Shown: positions 62,291 to 64,000 of the stretch, in pieces
Layout: each line of letters begins with the position of its first letter
Numbering within the stretch: position 1 is the stretch's first letter
NCBI RefSeq assembly: GCF_003384725.1
Contig: NZ_QNVV01000014.1
Coordinates: 1-64,000, forward strand
Direction: 5' to 3'
Length of the DNA stretch: 64,000 bases
Source: Chryseobacterium pennipullorum
GTDB taxonomy: Bacteria > Bacteroidota > Bacteroidia > Flavobacteriales > Weeksellaceae
The notes under the pieces: generated by a model
The model's database searches: none
What the model was told of the DNA's origin: nothing
Seen by the model: the letters and a program-made list of their open reading frames with translations, nothing else
Position numbers and translations under genes: made by a program

Positions 62291-63087
62291 TTTCCTTTAT
62301 AATCAGGTTTTCTTTTTTGTAAAAAGGCATTTACGCCTTCTATGAAGTCTTCTGTTTCTGCAGCTTCCTGTTGAAGATCTCCTTCCAGTTCCAGCTGTTC
62401 TTTTAATGTATTGGTATACGATTGGGCAAAAGCTTTTTTAGTCAGCTTAAGAGCTGCTGTTGGCATATTGGCCATTCTCTCAAGAATTTCCATTGATTTT
62501 GGAGCAAAGTCTGCATCATTGAATACTTCTGCAACGAGACCATAAGATTTGGATTCTTCAGCAGATAATTTTTTACCGGTGAACGCAAGATAATTCGCTA
62601 ACTGTCTACCTAAAAGCTTCGGTAAGAAATAAGTTCCTCCCGTATCAGGAATCAAACCAATATTTGAAAAAGCCTGAGCAAAATAAGCTTTTTCATGAGC
62701 CAGAACAAAGTCACAGATCAGCGCAAGCATCGCCCCGGCACCTACTGCAGGACCGTTGACCAATGCAATTACCGGTTTTTTGCAACGGGTAACTTCCATT
62801 ACCAATGGATTGTAGTAGTCTACCACAATTTTTCTTATAATATCCTGATCATGGTGATCTTTACCTACCGCAAAAGCTTCTTCAAGGTTTTGGCCTGAAC
62901 AAAAAGCTCTGCCTCTTCCGGAAATAGCAACACATCTTACATTTTCATCCTCACTGCATTCTTTAATGAAATCTTTCAGGTCTCCTAAAGATGGCTTTGT
63001 AAGAGCGTTCATTGTTTCAGGCTGATTTAGGTAGGCGATTTTAAGCTTCCCGTCGAAATGTGATTCAATATCCAGTTGTGTATACAT
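62287..63087 (-). CDS. paaG: PaaG-type 1,2-epoxyphenylacetyl-CoA isomerase
   Basis: A 266-residue crotonase-fold enzyme that isomerises the 1,2-epoxide to oxepin-CoA. Oxyanion segments RGRAFCSGQNLEEA and ALVNGPAVGAGAMLALICD are present, and the catalytic aspartate lies in IGLIPDTGGTYFLP, the PaaG pattern rather than the glutamate of a hydratase. It is followed by the four-helix-bundle gene inserted before paaH. Confidence 0.9.
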   Translation of the reverse strand: MYTQLDIESHFDGKLKIAYLNQPETMNALTKPSLGDLKDFIKECSEDENVRCVAISGRGRAFCSGQNLEEAFAVGKDHHDQDIIRKIVVDYYNPLVMEVTRCKKPVIALVNGPAVGAGAMLALICDFVLAHEKAYFAQAFSNIGLIPDTGGTYFLPKLLGRQLANYLAFTGKKLSAEESKSYGLVAEVFNDADFAPKSMEILERMANMPTAALKLTKKAFAQSYTNTLKEQLELEGDLQQEAAETEDFIEGVNAFLQKRKPDYKGK

Positions 63088-63221
63088 AGTTTTGATTTTT
63101 ATGATTTTATTCCCCTAATTTAGTTATAATGCAACAATCTACGGTCTAACATTGTAACAATTATAATGCAGTGCCAAACAAATTGGTAAACTGATACATT
63201 GTCATGGTGTTACCCTAATCA

Positions 63222-63686
63222 TTAGTGGCATTTAAAATAATCAAAAGGTTCCAGACAGTCTAAGCACTGATAAGAGGCCTTACACAAGGTAGACCCGAAT
63301 CTGCTGATCTGTTTGGTGTGTTCAGAACCACAGCGTGGACATTTCTTCGGCTTCCCAATATGATGTTCATCTGCTCCTTTTTCAGGCGGTGTAATTCCGA
63401 AAGCACGAAGTTTTTCTCTCGCTTCATCTGTCAGCCAATCTGTTGTCCATATTGGAAACATTTTGGTAACTACTTTAGCTTCCCATCCGTTTTCTTTCAT
63501 GATCTTCATGATATCTTCTTCGATGGTAAACATTGCCGGACAAGCAGAATACGTAGGAGTAATTGTCACTTCACAAGAATTATCACCTGTGATTTGTGCT
63601 CCTCTTACAATACCCAACTCCACAATGTTTATCACCGGAATTTCCGGATCGGGAACTAATTCTAATATTTCTAAAGGATTTTTCAA
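63222..63686 (-). CDS. paaD: PaaD, iron-sulfur assembly-type subunit for phenylacetyl-CoA epoxidase
   Basis: A 154-residue protein with an N-terminal DUF59/MIP18-like domain (LELVPDPEIPVINIVELGIVR, PTYSACPAMFTIEEDI) and a C-terminal cysteine cluster (CPRCGS, then LCKASYQCLDCLEPF). PaaD likely helps mature the iron-sulfur cluster of the PaaABC(E) epoxidase. Operon position after paaC and the 89-residue gene fits. Confidence 0.93.
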   Translation of the reverse strand: MKNPLEILELVPDPEIPVINIVELGIVRGAQITGDNSCEVTITPTYSACPAMFTIEEDIMKIMKENGWEAKVVTKMFPIWTTDWLTDEAREKLRAFGITPPEKGADEHHIGKPKKCPRCGSEHTKQISRFGSTLCKASYQCLDCLEPFDYFKCH

Positions 63687-63928
63687 TCTCTTATTATTTT
63701 GCTTCTAAACATTAATAAAACAGTAACTAAAACAAGATCTGTAACAATCAATATTTTATTTTGTTTTATATCCTGACATAAATTTCTGTTGGTGATATTC
63801 GAAATACAATCTCCAGGATTACTGGTTTCATATTTTAAACTAACTTGTGTATTAATTATTCCAAAGTAAAATATTGGAATTAAAACAATCAATACAATCA
63901 TCAGTATTTGAAAATATCTCTTCTTCAA
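63683..63928 (-). CDS. small hypothetical membrane protein between paaC and paaD
   Basis: About 81 residues from a TTG at 63928, 12 bases after the paaC stop; a GTG at 63952 would overlap paaC by 13 bases. It has two hydrophobic helices (ILMIVLIVLIPIFYF and ILIVTDLVLVTVLLM) with a polar cysteine-containing loop between. Unknown family. It overlaps the paaD start by four bases, so it is translationally coupled. Confidence 0.6.
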   Translation of the reverse strand: MKKRYFQILMIVLIVLIPIFYFGIINTQVSLKYETSNPGDCISNITNRNLCQDIKQNKILIVTDLVLVTVLLMFRSKIIRD

Positions 63929-63939
63929 CCTGCAATTTC

Positions 63940-64000
63940 TTACCAAGTACACCCAGGATACGCTCTCTGCATATACTGAAGCTCACAAAGGATAAATCCA
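63940..64000 (-). CDS. paaC: PaaC, C-terminal end of phenylacetyl-CoA epoxidase subunit (partial)
   Basis: Only the last ~20 codons are in the window, running off the right edge. They read CELQYMQRAYPGCTW before the stop, matching the PaaC C-terminus (E. coli LQYLQR...). The rest lies outside the window. This extends the paa operon beyond it. Confidence 0.75.
   Translation of the reverse strand, partial: GFILCELQYMQRAYPGCTW

Overview
The window looks like a chromosomal piece of a flavobacterium of the Weeksellaceae, most likely Chryseobacterium or a close relative. The reasons are AT-rich DNA, a complete SprA (type IX secretion, T9SS), several T9SS-sorted proteins, a GLPGLI-family protein, grasp-with-spasm and double-glycine peptide loci, and promoter-like TTTG / TAnnTTTG pairs of the Bacteroidota type. 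The genus is inferred; no rRNA is present. One tRNA gene (Met, CAT) is seen. There is no CRISPR array, no prophage and no intact insertion sequence, but several families of small intergenic repeats are present.

Layout. 0.3-9.0 kb (minus strand): VanZ-like protein, gcvH, sprA, ruvA. 9.1-15.0 kb: a ribosomal-peptide (RiPP) locus of the grasp-with-spasm type, with precursor, ATP-grasp ligase, a 66-residue protein, SPASM protein, lipoprotein, C39-like/VKOR protein, thiol-disulfide protein and GLPGLI protein, plus a divergent XRE regulator. 15-23 kb: malic enzyme MaeB, BadF-type kinase, a small charged protein, GtrA-like protein, acyltransferase, FucP-type sugar transporter and a DUF3810 membrane metalloprotease. 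23.6-29.4 kb: a second peptide locus with a fused C39-like/VKOR/thioredoxin protein, a four-cysteine double-glycine peptide, a C39 ABC exporter, a second leader-like peptide without GG, and an HlyD adaptor, followed by a duplicated terminator. 30-40 kb: tRNA-Met, TlpA-like protein, small sorting-tail protein, T9SS proteins, clpX, HIT protein, greA, dtd, a subtilisin-like protease and lipoproteins. 40.9-44.5 kb: an operon of small membrane proteins with a Coq4-like protein and a winged-helix regulator. 44.6-48.7 kb: delta-60 repeat protein, enoyl-CoA hydratase, tail-collar-like protein and another T9SS protein. 48.7-52.2 kb: an SF2 helicase with membrane segments, and a SMUG2-type glycosylase. 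52.2-64 kb: a phenylacetate (paa) degradation operon (paaZ, paaY, paaJ, paaI, paaH, paaG, paaD, end of paaC), read right to left and interrupted by two REP-associated transposase (RAYT) genes, an esterase, a DUF6624 gene, small unknown genes and a four-helix-bundle gene.

The most notable observations are: (1) two peptide loci with related disulfide-forming modules, split in one and fused in the other, and both with a perfect hairpin between the precursor and the next gene; (2) two small precursor-like genes at 25.3 and 27.8 kb that are easily missed in annotation; (3) an AT-rich inverted-repeat element present three times in paa intergenic junctions, one copy of which encloses the four-helix-bundle gene; (4) palindromes of one design around the two RAYT genes; (5) a helicase with apparent membrane segments next to a SMUG2-like glycosylase.
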